Assembly (NCBI RefSeq): GCF_001557235.1
Contig: NZ_LSJI01000092.1
Span: forward strand, 1-38,531
Reading direction: 5' to 3'
DNA length: 38,531 nt
DNA from: Phenylobacterium sp. CCH9-H3
GTDB taxonomy: Bacteria > Pseudomonadota > Alphaproteobacteria > Caulobacterales > Caulobacteraceae
The notes under the pieces are model-generated. The model did no database searches and was not told where the DNA came from. It saw nothing but the letters and a program-made list of their open reading frames with translations. Position 1 is the stretch's first letter, and each line of letters starts with the position of its first letter. Below, in pieces: positions 1-8,644 of the stretch. The position numbers were made by a program, and so were the translations under genes.

Positions 1-483
1 CGGATCCAGTTCGCCGTCTATCACACGGTGCATTTCAAGGATCAGATCCTGGTCCGCGAGGGCGGGCCGGTCTTCGACCTCTTGAACGGCTCGGCGGCCG
101 GCAACGGCGGCGGCCAGCCGCGGCACGAGGTGGAAACCCAGGCTGGGATCACCCGCAACGGCCTAGGCGCGCGGCTCAGCGCCACCTGGCAGAGCGCCAC
201 CACGGTGGAAGCGCCCGCCTCCTCCCCCACCGGCGACCTGCGCTTCGGCGACATCGCCCGCGTGGACCTGCGCCTGTTCGCCAACCTGGGCGCCAACCGC
301 GAGCTGGTGGCCAAGCACCCCTGGATGCGCGGCTCCCGCGTCACCTTCTCGGTGACCAACATCTTCGATGCGCGGCAGAGTGTGCGGGACATGAGCGGGC
401 GCACGCCGGCCGGCTATCTGGCGGACGAGCTGGACCCGACGGGGCGGGTGGTGAGCATCGGGTTCAGGAAGCTGTTCTTCTGA
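1..483 (+). CDS. TonB-dependent outer membrane receptor, C-terminal fragment
   Basis: The reading frame is open from the first base, so the gene starts outside the window; about 160 codons are visible. The sequence alternates polar and hydrophobic residues as in beta strands. It holds the stretch VTFSVTNIFDARQSVRD, typical of the last strands of TonB-dependent receptors, and ends GFRKLFF with a terminal Phe, the usual outer-membrane barrel signal. Such proteins import siderophores or other large substrates across the outer membrane using TonB energy. The substrate cannot be told from this piece. The GTG at position 28 is internal, not a start. Confidence 0.82.
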   Translation, partial: RIQFAVYHTVHFKDQILVREGGPVFDLLNGSAAGNGGGQPRHEVETQAGITRNGLGARLSATWQSATTVEAPASSPTGDLRFGDIARVDLRLFANLGANRELVAKHPWMRGSRVTFSVTNIFDARQSVRDMSGRTPAGYLADELDPTGRVVSIGFRKLFF

Positions 484-561
484 GGCCGCTCGGATCGATC
501 CGGATTGCCGACAGGGGCCAGCGCTGCACATGCTCTGGTCCCCGCCGGGACGGAGACCGAC

Positions 562-1038
562 ATGACAGCTGCGAGCGCGCTGCCGACGCTTGAAGGCGGC
601 TGCATCTGTGGAAAGCTGCGCTACGAGGTGCTGGAGCCGCAGATCGTCCTGATGTGCCACTGCCGGAACTGCCAGCGGCGGACCGGCAGCGCCTTCAATG
701 TCTCGATGCTCACGCTCCGGAAGGACTTCCGGGTGACCGCGGGCGAGACGACCTCGCGGGAACTGCCGGGCGGAAGCGGCGCCCTGCATCGGCAGCACTT
801 CTGCCCGGAGTGCCTGACGCGGACCCACACCGAGATGCTGGCGCACCCCGACATCATCAACGTGAGGGTGGGCACCCTGGACGACCCGCGGATCGCCAGG
901 CCCATCGCGCAGATGTGGACGAGCCTGGCCCTACCCTGGGCGGTCGCGCCCGACATTCAGGCGTTCGACGAAAACCCCGACGACGTGCCTGCCCTTGCGG
1001 CCGCCTGGCGTTCTACGTTCGTCGGCGCGCCTGCATAG
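562..1038 (+). CDS. GFA family (CENP-V/GFA domain) zinc-binding protein
   Basis: A 158-residue protein with the zinc-ligand pattern of the GFA family: CICG at residues 14-17, CHCRNC at 32-37 and CPEC at 81-84. The family is named after glutathione-dependent formaldehyde-activating enzyme, but most members have no proven reaction, so formaldehyde chemistry should not be assumed. Length fits the family's usual 130-160 residues. The ATG at 562 is chosen over the TTG at 505 because the family fold begins directly with the GGCxCG segment. It stands alone, between the receptor and an unrelated pair of genes. Confidence 0.85.
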   Translation: MTAASALPTLEGGCICGKLRYEVLEPQIVLMCHCRNCQRRTGSAFNVSMLTLRKDFRVTAGETTSRELPGGSGALHRQHFCPECLTRTHTEMLAHPDIINVRVGTLDDPRIARPIAQMWTSLALPWAVAPDIQAFDENPDDVPALAAAWRSTFVGAPA

Positions 1039-1171
1039 CCGTTCGCAGGAGCGGCCGGGCAATTGGCGGACAAGTTGGACCCAGGCGCGCGGATGTCCCG
1101 CCTTCGAAGCGGCAATTTCGGGCTAGGCGACGTCATTGAACTTTGGGACGGAAGCGGCATATACCTCAAGC

Positions 1172-1339
1172 ATGAAGGTCAATTCGCCCCAATCGCTGGC
1201 GCTGGGTCGCAAGGTGTTGCGGGAGCACGGCTCGTGGGCGGCGGTGAACAAGGCCAGCCACCGGCGGGATGACGGCATCACCGTCGTGCCCCGCAAGCGC
1301 GAGCCGGACGCGGGACCCCGCGCAGCCACCAAGAAATAG
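1172..1339 (+). CDS. Small basic hypothetical protein
   Basis: A 55-residue reading frame beginning MKVNSPQSLALGRKVLREHG and rich in Lys and Arg. It has no membrane segment and no domain I recognise. Its TAG stop is followed at once by the GTG start of the next gene, so the two are probably translationally coupled. Base composition is visibly lower in GC than the neighbours, and the same holds for the next gene, which may mean the pair came in together. The reading frame could be fortuitous; the case for it rests on the tight junction. Confidence 0.4.
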   Translation: MKVNSPQSLALGRKVLREHGSWAAVNKASHRRDDGITVVPRKREPDAGPRAATKK

Positions 1340-2113
1340 GTGACCATCGGTTTCAACGTCGTTCTGGCGCTGTTCATCCTAGCGCCGGGCTTCGGCGTTG
1401 CGATGGGTCTCTGGGCGGCGTCTCCGCACAAGACGTTCCGACCCGCAGCCCCGCCGACGACCTCGACGATCACGCTTGCCGTCGTGGCGATCGGAGCGTT
1501 GCTCGCCCACATCGCCGGCGCAACGGCGTTCGGCGCCGCGGGCGAGCTCCTCCGCGCGGCTTGTGATCGCGGTGACGTCTGCTGGATCGATGCCGAGCCC
1601 AATCCATATCTAGTGATCCTTGAGGCCGGGGCGGAAACACCCAACGTCAACAGCCTGGAGATCGGCTGGACGCTCGTCGCCCTGGGATTACTGACCTTAG
1701 CTGCCAATCTCGCCACACGATGGGTGGTCGGCCGCGGGTCCTTCGACCGGCTTCTATACGGCTGGATGTCGGAACTTATCCGAAGCTCCGCGCCGGACAA
1801 TCGCTACGCTGTCGCCTACGTCCTCACGGCTTTGGAGAAAGATGAACACTACGTCGGCTACCAGGGCCTGCTCGACGACGTGACCCTCGGCCCAGACAAG
1901 GAGGTCATCTCGGTTGTCCTTAGTGAGGTCTCCCCCTTCTACGTGAGGCTCGGCCCAGACAAGCTCGAGCGCCTCTACGCCGAGAAGGAGACACCGATCC
2001 CGCAAATGCACTTCGCGAAGGACGAGATCAGGAATCTCGCCTTCGAGGTGGTCGAAACCGAAGCCGACGAACAGGACGACGACGCCCCAATGGCCGTGCC
2101 GACCGTCCATTGA
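1340..2113 (+). CDS. Membrane protein with cytoplasmic C-terminal domain (possibly DUF6338-like)
   Basis: A 257-residue protein starting with GTG immediately after the preceding stop. Hydrophobic segments lie at about residues 4-26, 44-67 and 107-130, followed by a soluble domain of about 125 residues with an acidic tail (EADEQDDD). The soluble part, around YVGYQGLLDDVTLGPDKE, resembles the C-terminal domain of DUF6338-type membrane proteins, but that match is from memory and weak. Codon use is less GC-biased than in the flanking dehydrogenases. No function is assigned. Confidence 0.7.
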   Translation: MTIGFNVVLALFILAPGFGVAMGLWAASPHKTFRPAAPPTTSTITLAVVAIGALLAHIAGATAFGAAGELLRAACDRGDVCWIDAEPNPYLVILEAGAETPNVNSLEIGWTLVALGLLTLAANLATRWVVGRGSFDRLLYGWMSELIRSSAPDNRYAVAYVLTALEKDEHYVGYQGLLDDVTLGPDKEVISVVLSEVSPFYVRLGPDKLERLYAEKETPIPQMHFAKDEIRNLAFEVVETEADEQDDDAPMAVPTVH

Positions 2114-2339
2114 CCGCAGCCGCCGCGACCGGTGGGGCGGCGTGGGGAACGGAGCGTCTTGCACCTCCAACCCGCCGCCGATCATTCCCTGCCCACGTCG
2201 CTCGCAAGTAACGGCCAGCGCCAGCGTCACTTCGCCACTGAGGGCAAGCACCATCGCCTCACACCCCCTCCCCGCCTCCACATCCCGATGCTAGGATAGA
2301 AAAAACGGTATCGAAACCGGCGGATTGAGGGAGGATGGG

Positions 2340-3542
2340 ATGGCGGATTTCGGTGGCGCGGAGCTCGACGCGTTCCGGCTGGAGGCGCGGGACTGGCTGG
2401 AGGCGAACTATCCGCCGTCGCTGCGGGCGGACCCGGAGGCGGGGCCGCGGATGATCGCGGGCGGGGTGAAGCCGACGGGCGATCACCTGGTCTGGAAACA
2501 GCGCATGGCCGACAAGGGCTGGGGCGCGCCCACCTGGCCCAAGGAATATGGCGCCGGCGGGCTGACGGCGGCGCAGGCGCGGGTGCTGAACCAGGAAATG
2601 GACCGGATCGGCGCCTATAACCCCATGGCGGGGATGGGCACGTCGATGTTCGGCCCGACGCTGCTGGAATACGGCACCGAGGACCAGAAGCGCCGGCACG
2701 TGCCGCCGATCGTGCGGGGGGAGATCCGCTGGTGCCAGGGCTATTCCGAGCCGGGGGCGGGCAGCGACCTGGCCAGCCTGACCACCAAGTGCGAAGACGC
2801 CGGCGACCATTGGAAAGTGAACGGCCAGAAGATCTGGACCAGCGGGGCGCAATATGCCGACTGGTGCTTTTGCCTTGTCAGAACGGATACCACGAAGAAG
2901 CATGAGGGCATAAGTTTTGTTCTCATCGACATGCACCAGCCGGGCGTCGAAGTCCGGCCGATCCGGCTGATCGCCGGGTCTTCACCTTTCTGCGAGACGT
3001 TCTTTACCGACGCGCGGGTGGAGAAGAACGACATGCTGGGGCCGCTGAACGGCGGCTGGACGGTGGGCAAGCGCCTGTTGCAGCACGAGCGGTCGGGCCA
3101 GGGCGGCGGGCGGATGACCGGCGGGGCCGACATCGCCGAGCTGGCCAAGCGCTATGTCGGCGTGGACGAGAAGGGCCGGATCGCCGATTCCGACCTGCGC
3201 ACCCGGGTGGTGAAGAACCGGATGGACGCGCGGGCCCACGCCCTGACCCTCGAGCGGGCGCGGCTGGAATCGAACGGCAATGTGAACCCCTCAGCCGCCA
3301 CCTCGATCATGAAGAACTCCGGCACCTGGATCGGGCAGGAGCGGGCCGAGCTGCTGCTGGAGATCATGGGTCACCAGGGGCTGGGCTGGGAGGGCGACGC
3401 CTTCGCCAAGGACGAGCTGGAGGCCGTGCGGTCGTGGCTGTCGGGCAAGGCCTGGACCATCTTCGGCGGCAGCCAGGAGGTGCAGTCGAACATCGTCTCG
3501 AAGCGGATTCTCGGGCTGCCGGATACGACGCAGGCGGGGTAG
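2340..3542 (+). CDS. Acyl-CoA dehydrogenase, long-subunit type (copy 1)
   Basis: A 400-residue FAD-dependent acyl-CoA dehydrogenase that would introduce the alpha-beta double bond in an acyl-CoA and pass electrons to ETF. The family signature YSEPGAGSDLASL lies near residues 135-147, NGQKIWTSGAQ near 161-171, and the C-terminal GSQEVQSNIVSKRILGLP near 380-397. The MCAD-type catalytic Glu position reads IFGG, so the base is probably the Glu in LLQHER (residue 250), as in isovaleryl-CoA dehydrogenase; that is inference. The ATG at 2340 follows a GGGAGG ribosome site; the in-frame TTG at 2325 is less likely. It is a tandem paralogue of the next gene. Confidence 0.93.
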   Translation: MADFGGAELDAFRLEARDWLEANYPPSLRADPEAGPRMIAGGVKPTGDHLVWKQRMADKGWGAPTWPKEYGAGGLTAAQARVLNQEMDRIGAYNPMAGMGTSMFGPTLLEYGTEDQKRRHVPPIVRGEIRWCQGYSEPGAGSDLASLTTKCEDAGDHWKVNGQKIWTSGAQYADWCFCLVRTDTTKKHEGISFVLIDMHQPGVEVRPIRLIAGSSPFCETFFTDARVEKNDMLGPLNGGWTVGKRLLQHERSGQGGGRMTGGADIAELAKRYVGVDEKGRIADSDLRTRVVKNRMDARAHALTLERARLESNGNVNPSAATSIMKNSGTWIGQERAELLLEIMGHQGLGWEGDAFAKDELEAVRSWLSGKAWTIFGGSQEVQSNIVSKRILGLPDTTQAG

Positions 3543-3659
3543 AACAACAGTCGCACCCAATCGGCGTCGGCAATTTCGGCCAGGCCGGTCGGGTCCCCCG
3601 GATCGACCCCGGGTCGACCGTGGGATGACGGTTTAGATTTTGAACAAGGATCATTGAGA

Positions 3660-4868
3660 ATGGCCGATTTTGGCGGAACCGACCTGGAGGCCTTCCGCAA
3701 GGAAGTCCGGGAATGGGTGGAGGCGAATTTCCCCGCCTCGCTCAAGGGCAAGCCCAACCCGATGGCGCGCGAGGAGCGCGGATCGGACCCGACGCCGGAC
3801 CAGGAAGCCTGGCGCAAGGCGGTGGGCGCCAAGGGGTGGGGCACGCCCACCTGGCCCAAGGAATACGGCGGCGGCGGGCTTTCCGGCGCCCAGGCGCGGA
3901 TCGTGCAGGGCGAGTTCGCCCGGGCCGGCGCCTATAACCCCATCGGCGGCATGGGCGTGATGATGTTCGGCCCCACGCTGCTGGAATACGGCACCGAGGC
4001 GCAGAAGCAGGAGCACATCCCGCCGATCTGCCGCGGCGAGATCGCCTGGTGCCAGGGCTTTTCCGAACCGGGCGCCGGCTCGGACCTGGCCAGTCTTCAG
4101 ACCAAGGCCGAGGACAAGGGCGACCACTTCATCATCAACGGCCAGAAGATCTGGACCAGCGGCGCGCAATGGGCGGACTGGTGCTTCTGCCTCGTGCGGA
4201 CGGATACGTCCAAGAAGCACGAGGGCATCTCGTTCGTCCTGTTCACGATGCACCAGCCGGGCGTGGAAGTGCGTCCGATCCCGCTGATCGCCGGCTCGTC
4301 GCCGTTCTGCGAGACGTTCTTCACCGACGCGCGGGCCGAGAAGAAGGACCTGGTGGGGCCGCTGAACGGCGGCTGGACCATCGCCAAGCGCCTGCTGCAG
4401 CACGAGCGCAACGGCCTGACGGGCGCGGGCGGCGGCCTGGGCTCGGGCGGCAAGCCGATCGAGGCCCTGGCCAAGGAGTATGTGGGCCTGGACGAGGACG
4501 GTCGCCTGGCCGACCACGACCTGCGCACCCGCCTGGTCACCAACGCCATGAACATGCGGGCCTTCCAGCAGACCGCGGTGCGGGCGATGGTGGAAGCCAA
4601 GGGCAACGCCAGCCCCTCGGCCGCCACCTCGATCATGAAGAACGCCGGCACCCAGCTGATCCAGGAACGCCACGAGATGGCGCTGGAGATCATGGGGCAC
4701 CAGGGCCTGGGCTGGGAGGGCGAGGCCTTCAAGCCCGACGAGCTGGCCGCCGTGCGCGCCTGGCTGTTCGGCAAGGCCTTCACGATCTTCGGCGGCAGCC
4801 AGGAGGTTCAGTCGAACATCGTCTCCAAGCGCATCCTGGGCTTGCCTGACCTTACGCAATCGAAGTGA
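3660..4868 (+). CDS. Acyl-CoA dehydrogenase, long-subunit type (copy 2)
   Basis: A 402-residue acyl-CoA dehydrogenase closely similar along its whole length to the gene just upstream; both begin MADFGG and share the same C-terminal segment. Signature FSEPGAGSDLASL lies at residues 134-146. The candidate catalytic base is Glu249 in QHER, while the MCAD position reads IFGGS at 376-380. An AAGGA ribosome site precedes the ATG at 3660. The 117-base gap from copy 1 carries no clear terminator, and the short dehydrogenase follows 69 bases downstream, so the three may form one transcript. Heteromeric acyl-CoA dehydrogenases often pair a long subunit of this kind with a shorter one. Confidence 0.93.
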   Translation: MADFGGTDLEAFRKEVREWVEANFPASLKGKPNPMAREERGSDPTPDQEAWRKAVGAKGWGTPTWPKEYGGGGLSGAQARIVQGEFARAGAYNPIGGMGVMMFGPTLLEYGTEAQKQEHIPPICRGEIAWCQGFSEPGAGSDLASLQTKAEDKGDHFIINGQKIWTSGAQWADWCFCLVRTDTSKKHEGISFVLFTMHQPGVEVRPIPLIAGSSPFCETFFTDARAEKKDLVGPLNGGWTIAKRLLQHERNGLTGAGGGLGSGGKPIEALAKEYVGLDEDGRLADHDLRTRLVTNAMNMRAFQQTAVRAMVEAKGNASPSAATSIMKNAGTQLIQERHEMALEIMGHQGLGWEGEAFKPDELAAVRAWLFGKAFTIFGGSQEVQSNIVSKRILGLPDLTQSK

Positions 4869-4937
4869 GAGTGCGGGCCGATAGCCCGCGCGATCCGATC
4901 ATTTGAAACACGCGAACGAATTTCACGAGGAACCAAG

Positions 4938-6026
4938 ATGGCCGTTCTGACCGAAGAACAGAGCATGCTGCGTGACGCGGCCAAGAGCTGGGTGCAGGAG
5001 AAGAGCCCCGTCACCGCCTTCCGCAAGATGCGCGATAGCGGGGCCGAGCTGGGCTATGACGTCGCCGCCTGGAACGAGATGGCGGAAATGGGCTGGGCGG
5101 GGGTGATCATCCCCGAGGAGTACGGCGGCTCGAACTTCGGCTACCTGTCGCTGGGCCTGGTCCTGGAAGAGCTGGGCCGGACCCTGACCGCCTCGCCGCT
5201 GATCGCCTCGGGCCTGGCCGGCGCCTCGGCCCTGATCCTGGGCGGGTCGGACGCCCAGAAGAGCGAGTGGCTGCCGAAGATCGCCGACGGCTCGGCCGTG
5301 GCCGCCCTGGCGGTCGACGAGGGCCCGCACCACCGGCCGGACAAGGTCGAGGCCACGGTCTCGGGCGGCAAGCTGACCGGCAAGAAGACCTTCGTCATCG
5401 AAGGCATGGCGGCCAACGTCTTCGTCGTCTCGGCCAAGGAAGGCGGCCAGATCGAGCTCTATCTGGTCAAGGCCGACGACGCCGGGGTGAAGCGCAGCAA
5501 GCTCAGCCTGGCCGACAGCCGCGGCGCGGCGAACGTCGAGTTCAACGGCGCGGCGGCCGAGAAGCTGACCGGCGGCGCGGACCTGCTGGAAAAGGTGCTG
5601 GACCGCGCCCGCGCGGGGCTGGCCGCCGAGATGCTGGGCGCGGCGACCCAGGCGTTCGAGATCACGCTGGACTACCTGAAGACCCGCGTGCAGTTCGGCC
5701 AGGTGATCGGCAGCTTCCAGGCCCTGCAGCACCGCGCGGCCAAGATGTTCACCGAGCTGGAACTGGCCCGCTCGGCGGTGGAAGCCGCCCTCACCGCCAT
5801 CGACAACGACGCCCCGGACGTGCCGGAACTGGTGTCGCTGTCCAAGGCCAAGATGGGCGACACCTTCCACCTCGTCTCGAACGAGATGGTCCAGATGCAC
5901 GGCGGCATCGGCATGACCGACGCCCACGACGCCGGCTTCTACCTGAAGCGCGCCCGGGCCGCGGAAGCCGCCTTCGGCAACCAAGCCTTCCACCGCGACC
6001 GCTACGCCCGGATCAACGGCTACTGA
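4938..6026 (+). CDS. Acyl-CoA dehydrogenase, short partner subunit
   Basis: A 362-residue member of the same superfamily but of the shorter type. The N-terminal helices and the GWAGVIIPEEYGG segment are typical, as are RVQFGQVIGSFQALQHRAAKM and QMHGGIGMTDAHDAGFYLKR near the C-terminus. The central beta domain is diverged (AVAALAVDEGP replaces the usual TEPxxGSD), and there is no Glu where the long subunits carry QHER (here VLDRARAG). In heterotetrameric dehydrogenases one subunit often lacks catalytic residues but completes the FAD site. This protein is therefore more likely a structural or cofactor partner of one or both long paralogues than an independent enzyme. A terminator follows it. 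Confidence 0.9.
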   Translation: MAVLTEEQSMLRDAAKSWVQEKSPVTAFRKMRDSGAELGYDVAAWNEMAEMGWAGVIIPEEYGGSNFGYLSLGLVLEELGRTLTASPLIASGLAGASALILGGSDAQKSEWLPKIADGSAVAALAVDEGPHHRPDKVEATVSGGKLTGKKTFVIEGMAANVFVVSAKEGGQIELYLVKADDAGVKRSKLSLADSRGAANVEFNGAAAEKLTGGADLLEKVLDRARAGLAAEMLGAATQAFEITLDYLKTRVQFGQVIGSFQALQHRAAKMFTELELARSAVEAALTAIDNDAPDVPELVSLSKAKMGDTFHLVSNEMVQMHGGIGMTDAHDAGFYLKRARAAEAAFGNQAFHRDRYARINGY

Positions 6027-6057
6027 GCGGCTGACGGTTCAGGACCGAGACGACGCA

Positions 6058-6090
6058 AACCCCGTCGGTCGAGAGGCCGGCGGGGTTTTT
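6058..6090 (+). terminator. Rho-independent terminator after the dehydrogenase cluster
   Basis: A 13-bp stem (6058-6070 with 6075-6087, two G-U pairs) closes a GAGA loop and runs into five T residues. It lies 31 bases after the stop of the short dehydrogenase and would end that transcript. Confidence 0.85.
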
Positions 6091-6125
6091 CGTTGGGCGC
6101 GGCCAAGGCAGCCGTCACCACGATG

Positions 6126-6170
6126 TTGCGCAATAAGATAGTCAACGCTACCCTTGTTCGGACGGTAGCG
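6126..6170 (+). promoter_or_regulatory. Inverted repeats upstream of the P450 gene, candidate operator
   Basis: TTGCGCAA (6126-6133) is a perfect palindrome, and CGCTACC (6146-6152) is repeated in inverse as GGTAGCG (6164-6170). Both lie 48-92 bases upstream of the P450 start. A repressor site is possible, but no matching regulator gene is adjacent. Confidence 0.35.
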
Positions 6171-6217
6171 GCCGGGCGTTCCGACATATCTCCGGTGGCG
6201 AGACGACGGGAGGGGCG

Positions 6218-7531
6218 GTGGCCGTGACGGATGCTGTCGAAGCGCGCGGCGAGGTTCTGGACGTCGCCGCTCTGCCGAGCCTGCGGTCGCTGGGCTACGA
6301 CGGTGGCCGCGAGGCCCTCCAGCGGTTCTGCGCCCGCGCGTTTGCGCCCGACGCGCCGCGCTTCCTTCAGCACGACGGCGGCGTGCTCGTTGTATTCCGC
6401 CAGGCGGACCTGAGGGCGTTGGCGGCGGCGCCGGACGTCGCGACGCTCGCCCCGAACCAGCTCTTTCCCGGTGTGCTGCGCGACAGCGTTCCGAAGGTGA
6501 AGCCGGTGGGCTATGCGCTGGCCGACCTCATCAAGAACCAGCTCTTCACGTCCAACCCGCCGTTGAACCCGGCCCTGCGCCGCGTGTTGCTGAACCAGAT
6601 CGGGCCGAAGCAGACGGCGGCCCACGCGGGCATGGCCCGGGAGCTCGCGGCGCACATCCTGGAGGGGCTGCCGGACGGTCGCCCCGTGGACCTCGTGCAG
6701 GACATCGCCGAGCCGCTGATCGGCCGCTACTGGGGGCGGCTGGCCGGCCTGACCGACGACGAGGCGCTGGAGGCGGCGGCCCAGGCGCGCAACATGACGC
6801 CCATGCTGTTTCTCAGGCCTTCGGCCGAGTCGATCGAAGCGGCGGACAGGGCGGCCCAGGCCTACCGGTCGGCGGTCGAAGGGCCGGTCATGCGGAGCCT
6901 GGCAGGCGGCGCGTGCCCGTTCGTCGAAGGCGTCGCGAAGGATCTGGCCGCGGTCGAGATCGCCGACGACCTCGACTACGCCGGCTATGTCCCGAAGTCG
7001 GCGGGCGCCTTCCTGGCGGGAAACCTGTTCGACGGCTTCCACACCGCGGCGCTGGCGGCGACCAACACGCTCTATGCGCTGGCTTCGCGGCCGGCGGTCT
7101 GGGACCAACTGCGCGCGGCGGCGGACCTGGTCGCCGCCGCGGTCTCGGAGGCGCTGCGGCTGGAGCCTCCCGTGATCCACCTCACCCGGCGCGCCAGCGC
7201 GGAGGTCGCGCTCGACGGCGTCCGGATTCCGGGCGGAACGCCCATCCTGATGATGTGGGGCGCCGCGAACCGCGATCCGGCGGCGTTCTCCGAGCCCGAG
7301 GCGTTCGACCTGGGCCGCTCGCAGCAGGGGACCACCACCTTCGGCGGCGGCGCTCACATATGCCCGGGCCGCTTCGCGGCGACGCTGCTGGCGAAAAGCC
7401 TCGTCGAAGCGCTGCTGGAGGCGGGTGCGGAGGTGCAGCTCGCGGACGCGCACGGATCGTGGATCGACAACCACGCCATGTGCCAGCTGCGGCGCCTGCC
7501 GATCGTGCTGCGAAGAGGGCACGCCGGCTAG
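6218..7531 (+). CDS. Cytochrome P450
   Basis: A 437-residue soluble bacterial-type P450. The heme-binding loop FGGGAHICPGR is at residues 375-385 with Cys382 as thiolate ligand, and the K-helix ExxR is Glu311-Arg314 (EALR). The I-helix at about 261-285 reads FDGFHTAAL: Thr276 aligns with the conserved oxygen-activating Thr, but the acidic residue before it is His275 and the residue after it is Ala. The substrate is unknown; no ferredoxin or reductase gene is adjacent, so redox partners must lie elsewhere. The GTG at 6218 follows a GGGAGGGG ribosome site; a GTG two codons later is also possible. It is likely monocistronic. Confidence 0.92.
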   Translation: MAVTDAVEARGEVLDVAALPSLRSLGYDGGREALQRFCARAFAPDAPRFLQHDGGVLVVFRQADLRALAAAPDVATLAPNQLFPGVLRDSVPKVKPVGYALADLIKNQLFTSNPPLNPALRRVLLNQIGPKQTAAHAGMARELAAHILEGLPDGRPVDLVQDIAEPLIGRYWGRLAGLTDDEALEAAAQARNMTPMLFLRPSAESIEAADRAAQAYRSAVEGPVMRSLAGGACPFVEGVAKDLAAVEIADDLDYAGYVPKSAGAFLAGNLFDGFHTAALAATNTLYALASRPAVWDQLRAAADLVAAAVSEALRLEPPVIHLTRRASAEVALDGVRIPGGTPILMMWGAANRDPAAFSEPEAFDLGRSQQGTTTFGGGAHICPGRFAATLLAKSLVEALLEAGAEVQLADAHGSWIDNHAMCQLRRLPIVLRRGHAG

Positions 7532-7690
7532 GCGACGCGTTAGGACGTTTGATCCCCGTCAGTCAGCGCCGGCTGGACAACCCCCTCAGCCACTACAGCG
7601 TCCACCGCCGCGACGAGCCCCGCCCGCAGGTGCTCAGCCTCGTCGAGCCCTGCTGTCGCCCGGGTCTGGCGTGAGGGGCGTGGTTCAGAG

Positions 7691-7729
7691 CGCCTTAAAT
7701 CGACGGCCGGAGTTTGCCGCCGGACCAGA
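7691..7729. repeat. Diverged half copy of the palindromic repeat at 8976-9115
   Basis: These bases share a common pattern with the left arm of the palindrome 1.3 kb away: CTTAA, then TC, then GGCC, GAGTTTGCC and GCCGGACCAG, in the same order and spacing apart from small differences. It ends directly against the methyltransferase stop codon. The rest of the 198-base gap after the P450 gene (7532-7729) shows no convincing gene. Confidence 0.55.
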
Positions 7730-8515
7730 TCAGGTGCTGTCGTCGCAGACGCCGAGAGGCTCGACAGGTGTGCAGGCCGGCTTGCGGCCGGAGACTCCTG
7801 TCGCGCAGCCGAAGACATAGCGGCGAAACTCGACCTCCAAGCCTTCCGCCGCGAGCATGTCGGCGAAGGCGCGGGCGTCACCGAAGTTGGTGGCATAGGC
7901 GCCGATCATAGCGAAATCCTGGGCGCCGCGCAGGAACAGGCGCTCGATCAGCGGCAGCACGCGGGTCAGGTGGAAGCGGTACAACGGCCGTAAAAGCCAG
8001 CCACGCGGATCGGAAGCCTCGATCATCGAGAAGCCGCCGCCGGGCTTCAGGACGCGGGCGACCATGGCGGCCAGGCGCCGGAGCTGGCCATGATCGAAGG
8101 TCTTGAGGCCGAAGGTCGAGATGATGAAGTCGGCGCCGCCGGACGGCAGATCGCTGGCCAGGACGTCATCGCGGATGAACATGATGCGCTCCGCCCGCTC
8201 GCGATGGAGCCGTTCCATGGCCCGGCGGTGCATGCCCTCGGAAATGTCGACGGCGACGATGCGGCCGATGGCGGAATGGCCGCGAAGCAGGTGACCCCAG
8301 GCCTCGCCTGTGCCGGCCATCAGGTCATAGCCTTCCGCGCCGGCAACCGGCGCGGGCAGGGCCGCCACGCATTGGCGGCGCCAGCGCTCGGTGAATCCGA
8401 ACGAGCAGAGATAACTGAAGGCGATGTATCGATCGGAACAGCGGTCAAAGACGTCTTTTACGAACGCAGGATCGTAGATCCCCTGCCCCGAAACACCGTC
8501 GCCGATCGCATTCAT
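7730..8515 (-). CDS. SAM-dependent methyltransferase (UbiE-like, class I)
   Basis: A 261-residue class I methyltransferase. The SAM-binding motif I YDLMAGTGEAWG is at residues 63-74 and the acidic ribose ligand is Asp90 in VAVDISEGM. A later VLKPGGGFSMIEASDP segment matches motif III. The N-terminus (VFDRCSDRYIAFSYLCSFG) is like UbiE/COQ5 proteins, which methylate quinone precursors, but the substrate cannot be inferred. The ATG at 8515 is used; upstream codons in frame run antisense through the neighbouring DUF1330 gene. It is transcribed away from that gene, with 129 bases between the two starts. Confidence 0.85.
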   Translation of the reverse strand: MNAIGDGVSGQGIYDPAFVKDVFDRCSDRYIAFSYLCSFGFTERWRRQCVAALPAPVAGAEGYDLMAGTGEAWGHLLRGHSAIGRIVAVDISEGMHRRAMERLHRERAERIMFIRDDVLASDLPSGGADFIISTFGLKTFDHGQLRRLAAMVARVLKPGGGFSMIEASDPRGWLLRPLYRFHLTRVLPLIERLFLRGAQDFAMIGAYATNFGDARAFADMLAAEGLEVEFRRYVFGCATGVSGRKPACTPVEPLGVCDDST

Positions 8516-8644
8516 CGTGGAACTATGAAGGCGGTCGGGCGGGATTTGGAAGGCGCGTTTGTTCGGCGATCCGGCGAAGGGCTTGTGGCGCATCCCGCGC
8601 GTTCCGACGAAGCTGACATCAGCAAGCGGAGCGGGAGCCTGGGC

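Noticed and set aside
3594..3645. Palindromic GGTCGACCCGGGG-type sequence between the two long dehydrogenases
   Set aside because: It has some self-complementarity but no T run and no second copy here; it may be a repeat remnant, but support is thin.
7540..7729. Possible small genes or gene remnants after the P450 gene
   Set aside because: Short protein-like stretches appear on both strands, but none has a start with a ribosome site or a recognisable family; part of the gap is a repeat.
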